Shown here: positions 11,667 to 26,600 of the stretch, piece after piece
Position numbering within the stretch: position 1 is the stretch's first letter
Layout: the number at the start of each line of letters is the position of its first letter
NCBI GenBank assembly: GCA_903813345.2
Contig: CAIIXF020000011.1
Coordinates: forward strand, 28,576,166 to 28,640,165
Length of the DNA: 64,000 bases
Source of the DNA: Owenia fusiformis
Taxonomy: Eukaryota; Annelida; Polychaeta; Sabellida; Oweniidae
Direction of reading: 5' to 3'
Notes under the pieces: model-generated
The model's database searches: none
What the model was told of the DNA's origin: nothing
Seen by the model: only the letters and a program-made list of their open reading frames with translations
Translations under genes and position numbers: made by a program

Positions 11667-14600
11667 CTGGAAATATATATAAATAAGATATATATTAGGG
11701 GTTTTCACCTTAAGGTGGGCTACACTGTCCTGGAAATATATATAAATAAGATATATATTAGGGGTTTTCACCTTGAGGTGGGCTACACTGTCCTGGAAAT
11801 ATATATAAATAAGATATATATTAGGGGTTTTCACCTTAAGGTGGGCTACACTGTCCTGGAAATATATATAAATAAGATATATATTAGGGGTTTTCACCTT
11901 AAGGTGGGCTAAACTGTCCTGGAAATATATATAAATAAGATATATATTAGGGGTTGCTGCTACATTGTCCTGAAAAAATCTGATTACGGACTGTTTCCTC
12001 AAGATAAGCTGGACTGTCCTGGAAATGTATTCAAAGAATTTTTCATAGCGACACCTTAGCGATATGACATAACACAATAAACACATATATTCAACAAGTA
12101 CAGGTGTGTGTGAAGGAATCTGAATCAAAAATGTGGTAGCAAAAAGCCCAGGATTCAAACATCAGCACTTTAAGGTCAACGTGTGGCGGCTGCAACCAGA
12201 AATTCAATGAGATTATAACATAGGAAATATATATACCAAAATATTTGGTTAAAATCAACCTAAATAACCAAACTACAAATGCACTCCAATTATTGTGGGA
12301 ACAATTGACCAAAATAACCACATTTTCAACTCAAAGTAAAAAACCAATGAGGTGGTAGTAACCGAAATGACAAGATTGTATGCAATATTCTATGTGGTAA
12401 TAATTGACCAGAATCACCTCTCAATTGGTGTTGAAAATTACCACAAATAAATAATTAAAGACGTTGATTTACCTGGAAAAATGTTGTAAGTGCCAAATAA
12501 TAAAATACCACAATGGTCGCAGTTTGAGACTAATATTTAAGTGGAAAAGACTGAGAATAAGCATAAAAGCATGAAATACGCACATTACATCGGCGGGGAA
12601 AGCAGAAAACTTAACACTGGATTGGATATTAAGAGAAGGGGGAGGGGAATAAGCATAAATGGGGTGAAAGGTTAAGATTGGGTGAAGTGGGTGAAGAACT
12701 CTACAGCCAGACACTACAATGTGGTAATCCCACCTTTACACAAACTCCACAATCATCATAACATCTCATTCTTATTGTTTAACTATGAATCAATTTTCAT
12801 TTGAAATCAAAGAATCCTGCATAATTCTAAAAAGAAATCGAAGGTGTATTTTTATTGATTCAAGTCTCCATGGTTCTAGACAATGTATACATTACAGGGG
12901 TATTTTTCAAGATCACCCAATTGTGGTCGAGTATAACAATGAGGTGGAGAAAATTGGTTTACTTGCTGGAAAGGACTGGAGGTCACAGACCAAATTGGCC
13001 ACAATGTGGTTATGTTAAACAATCCATGTAATAATAGTCAACATAATATAACAGGGTAATTCACAATTCGGTTTTCAAGATGAGTGCTAGGAAAAGTTGA
13101 TGCAATATGAAAGATGCTGCAATCATAAGTGAATGCATGGGCTTTTTGAAAGCCCATAGTGAATGGTAAAACCAGAAAGCCAATGTGAATTTATGTTTTT
13201 TTTAAAAACTTGGAGATGCTTATCTTAACATGGTAGAGGAACTTGCACATTTATCAGAATAGTATAGTGGTATCACCACTCAATATTGCATTATTTTGAG
13301 TACCATACAAACAAAAAATATTCACCATTTAAAGAACAGGTTGTATTTTATTTATCTAAAATCACATTCTATCATAGATACACTTGCAGTGTTCTTCCAA
13401 ATATTGTTTCATTCAACCGGATGCCAAATTCACATTTTCACAATTCTAACCCAAAATTGGTCAAAATATGCTGATTTTCTCATTCTGAACCAGGTTAAAA
13501 TGCCAAATTCACATTTTCACAATTCTAACCCAAAATTGGTCAAAATATGCTGATTTTCACCCAGTCTGACAATCTAACCCAAATTGGTCAAAACATGGCA
13601 ATCTCTCATGATTTTGGTCATTCTCAAGCAGACTGAGAATTGGTTTTCAAGTGGGTGCTCCATAGATGGGGAGATCACAGATATCTATAAGTGAATCATG
13701 TGTAGACTTTCAATCGCCATGTATAGGTTTGCATATCAATGAAATGATGCACCAAAACATTATAGTAATTATAAGGGAAGATGAGGGGGCCACAGCTGGT
13801 GCTGAAATGTTAATGTTGTCTGTTGTTGTTCCTCTGTTCATCTTCTGCAGGTTGTCATGTAGTACAACTAACCAAATCTATCTAAAAGTGATTGTATTGT
13901 CAACATTGCTGGTGGTGGTATGATACTTTTCACCCTGTCTCTTGTTACGATGGTGTTTCAATGTCAATACATGCAGAACATGAGGGAAAGGGGCAAATGA
14001 CAAATATGACAATGTTTATATACTAATTAATGGCCCTGGAAAAGTAAGTACCCCTGTAAATCAACATTTTAGATTTTCATTATAAGAGAGAAGGAAAAGT
14101 TGACTTTGTTTTCCATAACTGTAACATGGACAGAGTCTGGTCTTTTTAATGGTATATTTCACACTAGGTACCATTCTTCAAGGTTTTAGCTGTAGCAGAG
14201 GGATGGGACTTATTTGACACCCTGTAGTAGTTTAGTTGTTTATATGTGTGTTTGTTCTTTCACTCAAGACAAAGTTCAAGTTCTTTGCCAAATCAGAGAT
14301 ATAGGTCAAAATACCAAGCAAATTTTACAACTGACCTCCCATCTTATATTACATTATAGAAAAATGAACACATAAAAATCTCAAGCATTCTGATTTTCCT
14401 GAAATAAAGTATAAACTCAGGGGGGGGGGGCTTTTTAGACAATAGATATGTTAAGGAATGACATGACCCATAAATATTCCAAAATAAAACTTATTTTCGA
14501 AATAAAACATGGTAAATGTACATCATGCTCCAAGACACATATAGTGATACTGACTGAGAATATGAGGCAAATTTAGCCTTATTGAGAATATGAGGCAAAG

Positions 14601-17600
14601 AGAGCATTAATGAGAATATGCTAATATATGCTCCATGAGTACATGAGGGTAATGTAGCCTTAGGGAGAATATAGGGCTAATATACTATGACAGCCTTTGG
14701 GATAATATGAGGCTCATTAGAATATGAGGCTTATGTAGCCTCCATAAAAAATACAAGGCTAGCTAATAGCCTTAGTGATAATATGAGGCTCATGTAGCCT
14801 TGGTGATACTATGAGGCCAATACAGTATCTGTGAGAATACGATGCTAATAAAGCATTAATGAGAATATGAGGCTTATGACTTTGATGGAATACATCCTCA
14901 TTTGTTTGACTTATTGATTCTATCTACTTTATACAGTATATTAGCATTGCAAATTATCTGTTTATTTACTAAATGGTATATTCTACTTGATAGTGAGGTC
15001 AACTCACAATGGCATTAATCACATTTACCTAAACCAGTGTTTATTGACATAGGTTTAACCAAAGTTTATTTGTAACATTTGTATTTGTACCATCAGCTGT
15101 CCATAATGTGAATTCACAGAGAAAAACACATTTACTAAAAGGTTGAAGTATAAATATGCAACAGGGGGTGGTATTTAGGTTACTATACATTGTCTCTCGT
15201 ATCCGGTTTGGTTTTGCATTTTATACCTATTACTATTTGTAGTATACCTTCTATACATATTTCGAGTGATACATTATGCATTTTCCTGTCTATTTCCATA
15301 ACTCTTAAACTCAATGTATTTTTAATATCACAATGGACCTTCCCATTACAATTTGTTTCATAAAACAATAGCCATTTCTCAAAATTGATAATATCAATCC
15401 AAATTAATGTATAAAAGATAAGAAAGTTAAAACTTATTATCATTTTGAACATATAATGAATTCTGATACATAATAATGACCCTGTAGAAAATCCAAATGT
15501 GAGCCATCTAAATTTGAAGCTTTATTTTCACATTTTTTAGGATTATTAATTATCTATACATATGCTAGTTATAGATGGCCCTGTCCTTTACACCTTGCTG
15601 ATTTTGATATCCAATGTATCACCTTAACACTTCTCTCTAGAGATTGTATCTTTTTGGTGAACACTACTCCCTTAAGAACACTTCTCTCTAATGAGCACTT
15701 CTCTCTCATGAACACCTTTTTGGAAATACCAAGCTCATTACTGAACTTCTTAAATCATTTATACCATCTTAACATTATGTTCATAAATATATTAAGACAC
15801 TAAGTGATAGTAAAGCAAAATATCACTGAGTTCAATATCCAACACTAGTAGAAACTCATTATATAACAACAAAAGAAAATCAATTCACCCTGTTTAAACA
15901 TAATATTTTTCTAGAATATAAGAGAAAATTAAATTACTTGACAAGATTAGAATTTTGTATCTCTTCATATTTCTAATTTCATGTTTAGAACAAAGAAAAA
16001 GTAGAAACTGAAAAAAGGCTTGTAAAAGTTAGCATTTGTCTTAACCACACTGTGGTTGGCATATAACATTAATACAGCTTACTAGACTTCGCGTCTGTAA
16101 TACAGTAGAAGTTTGTGGTTTTACGTAAAAGTCCCGAAATGGAATTAAAATTGAAATTCAAATTAGGTTGAGGCATGGTGGGGATGCGCTAACCACAGTT
16201 GCATCTGGGGTACTGTTTGTTATAATAACGGTGAAAAAATATCATTTGTTTTTTCGCGTCTTAAAAATGTTTTTGACGCAAATTGATCTCTTAAATAGGC
16301 TCGCTTAAGTGTAAAACTAATAACAATCGAGCTTAATAGAAAATCTGAATTATTATGAACATCTAGTTCTATTGAATTCATTCATGTTGCACCATGGTTT
16401 TCTCTTAAGAAGACAATGAGAGTTATTTTTGCAATAATTACATCTGATTTTTTCATTCCACTTGATTATAAGAAGCCTTTTTGAACTTTGGGACCTCCTT
16501 AATTTAGAAGTAAGAATTGTCAAAAAGGAATCTTTTTATCTGTCTGAAAATACCAATGCACAATAAGAAACATCTATTCAATTGAAATTTCCCCATGTGC
16601 TCACAAATTCTAAATTCAAAATGATGCCACTGTTAATGAATAGTATTACAAACTGAAGAGTGCGGTATTCAAAAATATCACCCAGAGAAAAGATGAGTGG
16701 GAGATTTCGCTTATCATACTCCTGAGCATTATATACTTTATCACAGAAGAATCCAAGCTAAACAGAAATGTGACCTGATAAATCGCAATCATGCTTAAAG
16801 TATGGAAGTACATGTCAAAGGCAATCAATAATATGTGCCAAATTCATTCGATTTTTTAGATTTTCAAGGGCACAATTGCACAAACCATCTGAAGTATAAG
16901 ATCAACTATTCTCAATGAGATTGAATTCAGAAAATAAAATATTAATCGTAATTTTGCTGATCAAATTTAACTTTTCTCAGATTTCTAATCTCTGCTAAGT
17001 ATGCTCAATAAAACAGACAAATCCTGATTAAAAAAACATAAATTTTATGGGAAATTGCACAAACTATTACCAGAGTATTTTCTTGATCCTAAGGGACAGA
17101 ATAGACCAGGGATTATCTAATTATGTACCCTCTGGATCCCTATTAATGTTGAATGAATGTTGGTTATACAAACATACTAGTGCAGTGTATATAGAATTCA
17201 AAGTAATAGTAATAGACTATAATATGTAGATAATATGTACATTATTAATGGAGGAACTGGAAACAGGTAGAAAAATAATTTCTGACTTACCGATTTTATA
17301 TTTACATAAACACACCAAAAAAATTATATATTTTAGTATAGATACAAGAAAATCAAACTCAAATACAGATTCCTTCCACCAATTTTAGTGAGATTTGACA
17401 AATATCTCATTTTGAAAAAGATTATAATTTCAATGAAGATGAACTTGCAATTTTTATTCTTTATTTTTTCCGCACAAAAATAGATTCAAAATTTATGACA
17501 ATACCAAATTGGCAAGCTCAGGGCATTTCTCCAAATCAGGACTCCTTACATTATCCACTCTGTGCTATCTAGAACCCTGGATTTGGAGGATGATCATTAG

Positions 17601-20600
17601 CCAACTTTAGGTCAAATCTCCACAGGGGATACCTTTCATTTATTTTAATTTGTGAATCTTCTTTGTTTTGTGAGTGTTTGTATTAAATACAGAAAGGCAT
17701 AGGGGGGTGATGCAAAAACAGCACATACTGTAATCAAATCAAAACTTGATTTAACATAATTGAAACCACATAATCCATAGACGTGTGAAGTCATGTGAAA
17801 GCTGGATGAATATCAGTCAAAATACTGTGAATTTATCGCACATTTATAAACCTTCCATTAAACGTCATCAAAGCATTTTTAATAATTATTTATTAATTAT
17901 ATTCTAACATGTTGGTACATATGATAAATAAAGGTTACATAAAACCATATTAAAGCTGCTTTTTTATTTTCAAAATTTTGTGGTTATTAAAAGTATACTT
18001 AAAAGTTGCATGTTTTGTGATATGATTTTATTTCAAGGGAGATAACTTTGATCGACATGGAATTATATTGTGGTAAACGCCAAATGTTACATGAAACACT
18101 GGTAAATAATTGCATGAGAAAAAATATTTAAATTATCGAACAAAAAATTAGGGATAAAGAAATATTTAAAGTGATTAGTAAAATGTCTTGTATTCTTGTA
18201 TGTATGGTAGTACTTCAGTAGATATACAATATAAAGCTATGAAAATTGATAATTGCGTAAAACTTCACTTGAAAAAATAATCACAGAATAATCAAAAACA
18301 GAAACTATTGTGCCTGAGAGTCTTCTTTTTTTATTCAATGATGCGTATGTTGAGGGTCATCTGATGTAATATGGAGTCTTCATTGCATGGTGTGAAAATA
18401 CAACATAACGTATACATGTATATTAACATCAAATGAGCCAATACGATTGCTACCAATTTGACTGTCATTAAAGATTCTTTAACTTGAAGGTACACGAAGG
18501 GCAAGACAAGAAAATATAAATACAAACAATGCAGACCCCTATAAACCATGAATAACAAATGAATTGAAAACAGTAACAATGTATGACACACACAAAGTCT
18601 ACAGAATTCACACTGATCCATAATTAAATCACATTTAAGCGTGAAACCCAAATGAGCATAAAAAATGTTTTTCTACCCCTATATGTCACTCTTTGCCACT
18701 GGTTTAACAATAATGATCTCTTTGAAATGCAATCATTTTCATGACATAATAAATCATCGATGTTTATCTTGCAAATTTTTGGCATTTAAAAATGCTACTC
18801 GGCAACTAAGTACCGTTTAATTGTATCATTCACAAAATATATGATGTGTGTAATACGAGGGATGTTCTTATTCTAATGGTATTCATCCTAGGTGTTACAT
18901 TATTGTGTATTAGTAAATTATCGAATGAATGTTCACATAAAGTGCCAAGATTTGGATGTAATCAATACCGAAAAGTGACCACCAAATTGAGTAAAATCCT
19001 TAAGTTTCAAAAATGAGCCAAGATGATAAATATGAAAAATGGTTTCTAGCTGTTACAAAAGAAAATCATCATTAAAAATGTGGTCACACCAAATGTCAGA
19101 AGGCGCACAACTTTTAACATGATACTTGCCTAAGAATAAATCATCACCATGGTGACGGCTTTGGTATGACATCAAATGGAATAGGGAGGATTGACAAGGA
19201 ATATGAGAAACAAAATAGGCAAGTGTCTGGTAGGTGAAAATATAAAAAGCTGGAACTTGTCGAGTTATAGTCTATAAACTGCCAAATAAGGAATCGTAAA
19301 ATAATGTTTTTTTTGTGTAGGAAACCTGAAAACTCTGTCAGATAATATAAGTTGTTTCATAATCACTTCATGTATTAAATATTTCTGAAATTTTTATACA
19401 AATGTATAGACTATATTTGCATGACTTGATAGCTGATACTGAATCCAGCAGTCGTCCTAAAATTGTAAAAGAAATATATTCTAAAAAAGAACAATAACTT
19501 AATTTTAGGGCTGGTTCACCGAGCCAAAGACTCAAATTAGTGGCTTTTAATGATAGGTCATTAATAAGGATTTTGAAAAGTAGTGAAATAAGGATTTTGT
19601 GTGTTTTGAAAAGATAAAAGAGATTTGATCCCTCCCCATGAATTTATTTGATAATGAAATGAATATTTTAGCAAATGAATGAAGTTTTGTTCAAAGAAAG
19701 ATGCTGCATTGAAGAATAACAATATATGCATTATAGAAAGTATACAGGTTATTGACTGGGTGTGATTCAGGGCCGTCAGATGGGGGGGTGCGATGGGTGC
19801 GACCGCACCCCCCTTTGTCACCCCCCAAAATAAATTTTTAAAAAACTGTTGAAAAAACTTTTTTTTTGAAAAATATTTTTTTTTGTAATTTTTTTTCATT
19901 GACTCATACACTTTGAGAGTGCCCAGAAAGCACCAAATAGCATCTTAAAATTGTAAAATTTTCTAGGGGTATTGGCCACCCCTCACACCCCCCACAATTC
20001 AATGGAAAAGTTCTAAATTTATTTTAGTGTTTTGTCTCAGGCACTTTTAAAGTGCCCAGACATCATCAAATAGCTCCTTGATATAGTTAGTGTTTTGGGG
20101 GACTTGCTTCCCCTCTTGCATCTTGCACTTGCATAACCCCCCCCCCCCTTTGGCGCACCCCCCTCTTGACCCCCCCCCCCCCCCCCAAAAAAAAAATTCT
20201 TTAATTGACTCATACACTTTGAAAGTGCCCAGAAAGCACCAAATAGCGTCGTAAAATTGTAAAATTTTCTAGGGGGAGTGGGCCACCCCTCACACCCCAA
20301 ACAAAACAATGGAAAAGTTCTGAATTTGTTTTATGTATTGTCTCAGACACTTATAAATTGCCCAGACATCATCAAATAGCACCTTGATAAAGTTAATGAT
20401 TCTGGAAGACTAACACTTACTCGCCCTCTGGCATCCCCACTCCACCTATCCCTCTGGCAGCCCCCCCCCCCCCCCCTAACACCCCCCACAAAAAAAAGAG
20501 AGATTTTTCAAAAAATTTTATTGACTCATACCCTTTGAAAGTGCCCAGAAAGCACCAAATAGCATTTTAAAATTGTAAAATTTTCTTGGGAAACAGGCAC

Positions 20601-23600
20601 TTTTAGGCACAGACACTTTTAAAGTGCCCAAACTTCATCGAATAGCACCTTGATATTGTAAATTTTGATATGGGGGACAAACACTTGCTCCCCCTCTGGC
20701 ACCCCAGCCCCACTTCCTCCTCTAGCACCCCCCCCCCCTTTGACACCCCAAAATTTGAAAAAAATTGTGATTGTTTTTCAATGTTTTTATTGACTAATAC
20801 ACTTTAAAAGTGCCCAGAAGCACCAAATATCATCTTTAAATTGTAAAATTTTCTAGGAGAGTTAGCCACCCCTCACATCCCCCACAAAACAAAAGAAAAT
20901 ATTCTGAATTTCATTCTCAGACATTTTTTAAGTGCCCAGACATGTTTCTGGGGGACAACCCCTTGCTCCCCTACTGGCACCCCACCCCACTTCACCCTCT
21001 CATCCTCTTTGACACCCCCAAAAGAATTTGAAAAAAAATTCACATTTTAATTCTTATTGATTCATAACGCACAGGCGTACCAGATGGTTGCTAATTCGCT
21101 CCAAATACTACCAAATTTCAAAATTTTCCTGGGGGAGAACCCCCACACCCCCCCCCCCCCCTGAATGCTTGGTTTTTTATTCACTCAACTCTTATTCCCG
21201 TGGTTGTGGCGTACTACTTCGAAACTTACACTTTGAAAGTGCCCAGAAAGCACCAAATAGCATCTCAAAACTGTAAACTTTTCTAGGGGGAGTGGACCAC
21301 TCCTCACACCCCCCCCCCACAAAACAATTGGAACGTTTGGAAGTTGCATTTGTTAATTCCAAACCAATATAGGGAGTAACTGACCCCCCCCCCCCCCTCT
21401 GTCTTACGCGATTTGATTTACGCGGCAAAAAAATGACAATTTTATATTCTCTTTCGTAAGCTAAAAACCGCACCCCCTTGGAGAAAAGTGTCTTACGGGC
21501 CTGTGATTGAATATGGGTTTTATGCAAAGATTTGTTTTGAACCAGCGGTTCACGTTCAAAATTTCCAGGAAACCAATACCAACAATTCATACCATCCAAA
21601 CTGATTTTCATCAGTCAAAAACAATATTTCCAGATATATAATACAATGTAATGTTTCCAGAGACCCGAGGGAATAAAAATCATATTTAATCCTAAACACT
21701 AATACAATTTTGAATCCAGCAGATTCATGCCTAACTGGAGAATAAAATATTACAAAAATACACCTTGGTAAGACCTCCATAGCTGCAGATTCACAGGATG
21801 GAGAATTTCTTTTGATAGACTCAATTTCATTTCTATAGAAAATTAGAAATTGAAGTCTTTTTATAGATGGCACCTGTTTACAGCACCTACTTGTAGCAAA
21901 TTATGCCAGCAAAATTCCTCCAGCGTTTAACAAAGAACAAAATCTATGAACTATTTTTGTATTATGCCCAGACACCTGAATGGATTAACAAAGTGCAAAT
22001 GAAGATTATTTCAATCAGAAACAAAGTAAAAATAGAAATATATTCAGTGTTCAGTTTTGAGCTAACTTTCAATAATTTTGAGTGAATAGATTTTTTAGAG
22101 ATATTTTTTTATATGTATTTATATTAATCAGATACTAACCTTCATGATCGAATTCTGTTGTTGTTTTTCAATCTCTCGATCTTGAGGATCTGCACTAGTT
22201 GATCTCACCATTCCCATAGAGGACTCTGACTGTGTGACCTTTGACCTCTGGGCCTTCACAAAGGTCGGCATTGAGTTCTGTTGTTTTCTTCGCTTGTATT
22301 CGGACATGAGCGTTTTTATAGTACGTCCTGAAGCGACAGTGTAGACGCGACTTTCTTGTTCCTGTTTTTCTTCCCGTTTACTGATATATCTCTGGGGACT
22401 CTCGGGGTCACCCTGGGGGTCAAGGCTACCAGGGTCATCGGCATCTTAAATACAGAGAAAATCAGAAAATTGCACTTACATTTTCTTTGTTTGGAGGGAG
22501 CAGAAATGTAATAAGAATTTACACTGATAAAGCATCGTGTGTTAAGAAATAACATAACAAAGACTCTGTCAGCATAATTACAACAGTATGTATAATTCTT
22601 GAAACCAATTGTGTTTACTATCAATAGCTTTCTTTCAATGGATCTTCATATAAGAAATAATTGTGATTAACAACACTAGTTTGTATACTCAATGACTTTG
22701 AAGTTCATACTCCATTTGTGAATTATCTTTGATGATGCACCAATGTTTTTCAAAGCACACACACGTGATGTGTTGTAAGGTAATTTTTAAAAAATCAATT
22801 TTGGTAGCTTTACATTTTTTGGGTAATTCAACCTAGTTTTTTTGCATACATATACTGTACCTTTAATAATTCATTGACTATAGCTTAATAACTTCCAAAA
22901 ATATATGTCAACATTTCTTAGTTTATAAATGATGCTATATTTTTAATATATGGCATGACATCTATATGATAAAAAAAGGTATCATATATTGTTGTTACTA
23001 GCAGCGACATCTTTAATAAAGTACATGAAACATTTGTCTCATCTTCAAGAAATGTTTCTCTATGTAAATTAACCCATTGAAAATATCTTTTATATTGACT
23101 TTTCTTTGAAAAAAATTACAATAAAACGATACTGATTTCAACAATAATATTATACCAACACCAATGTTAGAACGATTAATAATACATAAAGAGTGGTTTT
23201 AGATTGTCTGTATGAGTGTAGTTAAACTAACATGTCTAATTTGGTGGTGTTAAATCATGATCAGAAGTAGGTGGTGTTAGCCCCAAGTGGGCAGACCTAC
23301 TGTAGGTCAAAGGAGGTGGAGATTGAGTCTAGAAGCATATTATGTGGCAACAATGTGTATTTGAGTACATCCTTCAAGATTGGGATCCACTTCTATATGT
23401 AGCTAGCTATGGAAAATATTGAAATACCTTTGAACCAAGGATGATTTGAGTAGGCAGAGTTACACAAGTACATGTACATGTAGGCCTTGCTCTCTAAGGT
23501 TATCAAGTTCATACAATTAAGGCTGACATAAACATCTAGTGTATTGTATCAAACTGCAAATCACCCAAAACGATTATCCCTAAAGCCACGTAAGAATTAT

Positions 23601-26600
23601 CACATTTCATAGGCCTTCTTGGTTGATTTATTCTGGGGGAATTCTCCACTTTAAAAGTTTTTCATAAATAAGGGTTATAAAAGTTTTGCTGTACTAATAA
23701 ATGTTAATAAAGGCATAATATGACAAAATAGATTACTTAAGTACAGAAAATGATTAAACATTTGAGTAGAAAACAGAACTACGAAGTAAAGATTAAAATG
23801 AAATAAAATTAAACAATACCGTTTGAAATCAAATAATCATAAACGAATTCAAGAGGTTCGTTTTCCAAAATGTAACTCCAATGACCTGCAAAACATCATT
23901 GTATTGGATAATGGACTAAAACACGACATAGAATTAGTCAATATGAATATAATATGACACATTACATATAAGCCCATGGGGTCACTTATCTAATCATTTT
24001 AATACAATAAGTACAAAGTTGCTATTTTTGAAATGGTGACTTATAGGTTAAAAAAACTGATATTTCCGTATTGAATGAAGTTTTATTGCAAATTGAGGAA
24101 ATGATGTCATGATTATATCCACAATTCTAATTACGCATTTAGCAATGCACTTTGGTACATGTATGTTGCGGAGGTGAATTGTTCTGAAACAATGGGACTG
24201 AAATTTTAACATTTCTTAAAAAACACAATGCAATGACAGACTCACAGGTGTGTTATCAATCTACAATAATTATATGTGTACTCATCATTATTTGGTGGAT
24301 AGAATAAAAAGTAAATAAAAGTCAAAAGAAAGATGTACAAAAACATGGAATTATGATAATACTTTTCTTATAACATTGAAGTGCGCATTTGTACATGTAC
24401 CTTGTACTTGTACTGCCTCCATTCCAACTACAGTAGCACCATCCTGTTGTTTCTTCAGCTTCTCTGCAACCATGGACCCTAGTGACTTATCACGCTTTAA
24501 CTCGGTGATCTCCTCAGGTTGGGCAATTAGAAAGAACAGCGGCTGTTCCAACATTTGATCAGCACTCCTCGTTCCCTCCTTATCAAGAAGCAAATCGATG
24601 TACTTCAAACATAAATCATCGCAACCTTGTTTAAAAAGTTTTAAAAAAGCTCTGTGATTTTCATGGACTGTTTCCAGACTATGCTCAGCTTCATTGAGGT
24701 CTTTATCAACTGGTATGCTGAATTTCCTGGATCTGGCATCACCCTGACCATTTTCATCCTCTTCAGAACTAGACCCATCACCTTCTCCTAGTTTAGGAAC
24801 ATCATCGTTCAAAGTACCAGCTTTATCAACCTTGTCAGGGTCATTCTCAATGATGTTGGGTTTGAGTAATTCACGTACACTCTCAACAGTTATACTATCA
24901 ATGCTGCTACACACTTCCAATAGCGTATGAATATAGAATGTCATACTAATGCCTGCCTGCTTGTACAGGTTTGTTGCGACTGATGTTCTTGCAACTTTTT
25001 GAATAAGAAACTTTAAACCAGGTCGAGAGTCGAAGTCGCAAGAAAATTTGTAGGAAGCTTTCAATGAGTTGAGGAAATGCAGGGTTGTCCGGCATGAGAG
25101 GTAGGAGAGTAAGCCTGTAATAATAGGAGAAGTAATGCAAAACTGTGAAATAAATGTGAAAATCTGAGGTAAATGTGAAAATGTGAAGTTAATAAAATGC
25201 AAATGTGAAATTGGAAAGATAAGTGAAAAATGCCTTTTCATTTATCTATAGTTTCATTTATTTATTTAAATACATGTATAATATAGGCCCTTAAAAGTTG
25301 CCAATCACTATTTTTATTATGCACATTTCTATCTACATGTATTATTTCACTCACATTTGTTGATAAATTATTGAAAACATTATCTTACCTGGTAATTTAT
25401 TTTGCTGACCAATCATATCGTCGACTTCGAACGCTTTCTCGCCATGAGTTGGAGAGGATGGGAGTGAGGCTGGTAATAGATGGCGCTCTGATGGGGTCAT
25501 ATTGGGAGATCCCTGAAGCAAGATACTCCCAATTGTCTGTAGCAACAGCTGGTGAGACAACAGACCAATCACAAGGCTCTTGAAGGGTACCCTGGAATAT
25601 AATTTTCATTATTTTGTTACATCATTACATTACAATTTCATATTGTGTCACAATCATTGCATACAGTCTGGTTTTCAAGGGTTAGGGCTATGGAAACAAT
25701 ACAACAAATATCAAATGAAGCCATTTTGATATCTGTTTTCATTACATAGTGATAGTGCTTTGTATGCGATTTGCTTAAATTGGATATTACATATGCTTTT
25801 TGGCTCACACAGTGAGCCTATGGGATCGACCAGGTGTCCGTCCGTTGGTCCATCCGTCCGCCTATGCGCAGTCTCAAGTCTGTGGACCCTGAAGAAAGAT
25901 AAGTAACATCGCAATCAAATCAAGACAATGAAAGAAGAAAATGAATGAAGAAACCAATGCAGCAACAGCAAATGACGTCCGTCCGTTGGTCCGTCCGTCC
26001 GTCCGTCAACATTGGCCGCACAAATTAAAACTGCTATTTGGATTGAGTCATATCCACAGTCATTTTATGCATATCCATAATGCCTATTTGACCTATCATC
26101 GCCATTTCCCAAGTTCGCCCGGTTTCCAAGAAATTGCTGATTTTGACGTCAAAAAGTCAAATTTTCTGTAAATACTAGACACTTTGTTGAAGTAGAACTT
26201 TCAAATAACTTGTAGTAGTTGCTGTATATGCAACTTATGTCCTCTGAAGATTTCAAAGCTCTTTGAATTACGGTTTTTTGACAAAAAGTAGGACTTTGTC
26301 ATTTTCAGGAAACTTTCTTATGTATAAAGTCAATGGCAGGTTTTGTGATTGACAAGTTTCTCAAAGTTTGCCTTATACCTTATACTTGATCATTTCTTGC
26401 AATGAATTACATCATAACTAGATTTAAGCATTCCCTACATATTGCTCAATATATGTCAGCATCAAATTTTTACCGTTACCGATATTTGACGTCAAAAAAC
26501 AGTAAAAATAAGTTATTTTTCAACTTGCTTCAATTTGACTAATTTTTTTTTGAAAATCATCTACAAGTTACCAGGAGTTAAAATCTGACATCAGTTTTAG

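Larger units (their letters stand above)
12023..19540 (-). other. ARFGEF3 intron L-M, distal part
   Basis: Part of the roughly 10.5-kb last intron. It contains a 79-bp-offset direct duplication (13420-13560), a loose cluster of GAGAATATGAGGC motifs (about 14545-14875), a poly-G tract at 14420 and a perfect stem ATGGGCTTT...AAAGCCCAT near 13137. I see no other gene. Confidence 0.55.

Noticed and set aside
11448-12158. 236-aa ORF reading through the 63-bp repeat as one exon
   Set aside because: Only its last 72 codons match BIG3. The upstream part is AT-rich intron repeat with a splice acceptor in each unit.
12785-13923. Small ORFs in the last ARFGEF3 intron
   Set aside because: Short, no recognisable motif, and partly built on a local duplication.
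19561-21611. ORFs with Gly/Pro runs at 19.5-21.6 kb
   Set aside because: They arise from poly-C/poly-G tracts in a degenerate repeat array.
24351-25241. 296-aa ORF as a single-exon gene starting at its Met
   Set aside because: Homology begins exactly after the acceptor at 25115 and ends at the donor at 24400; the flanks are intron.
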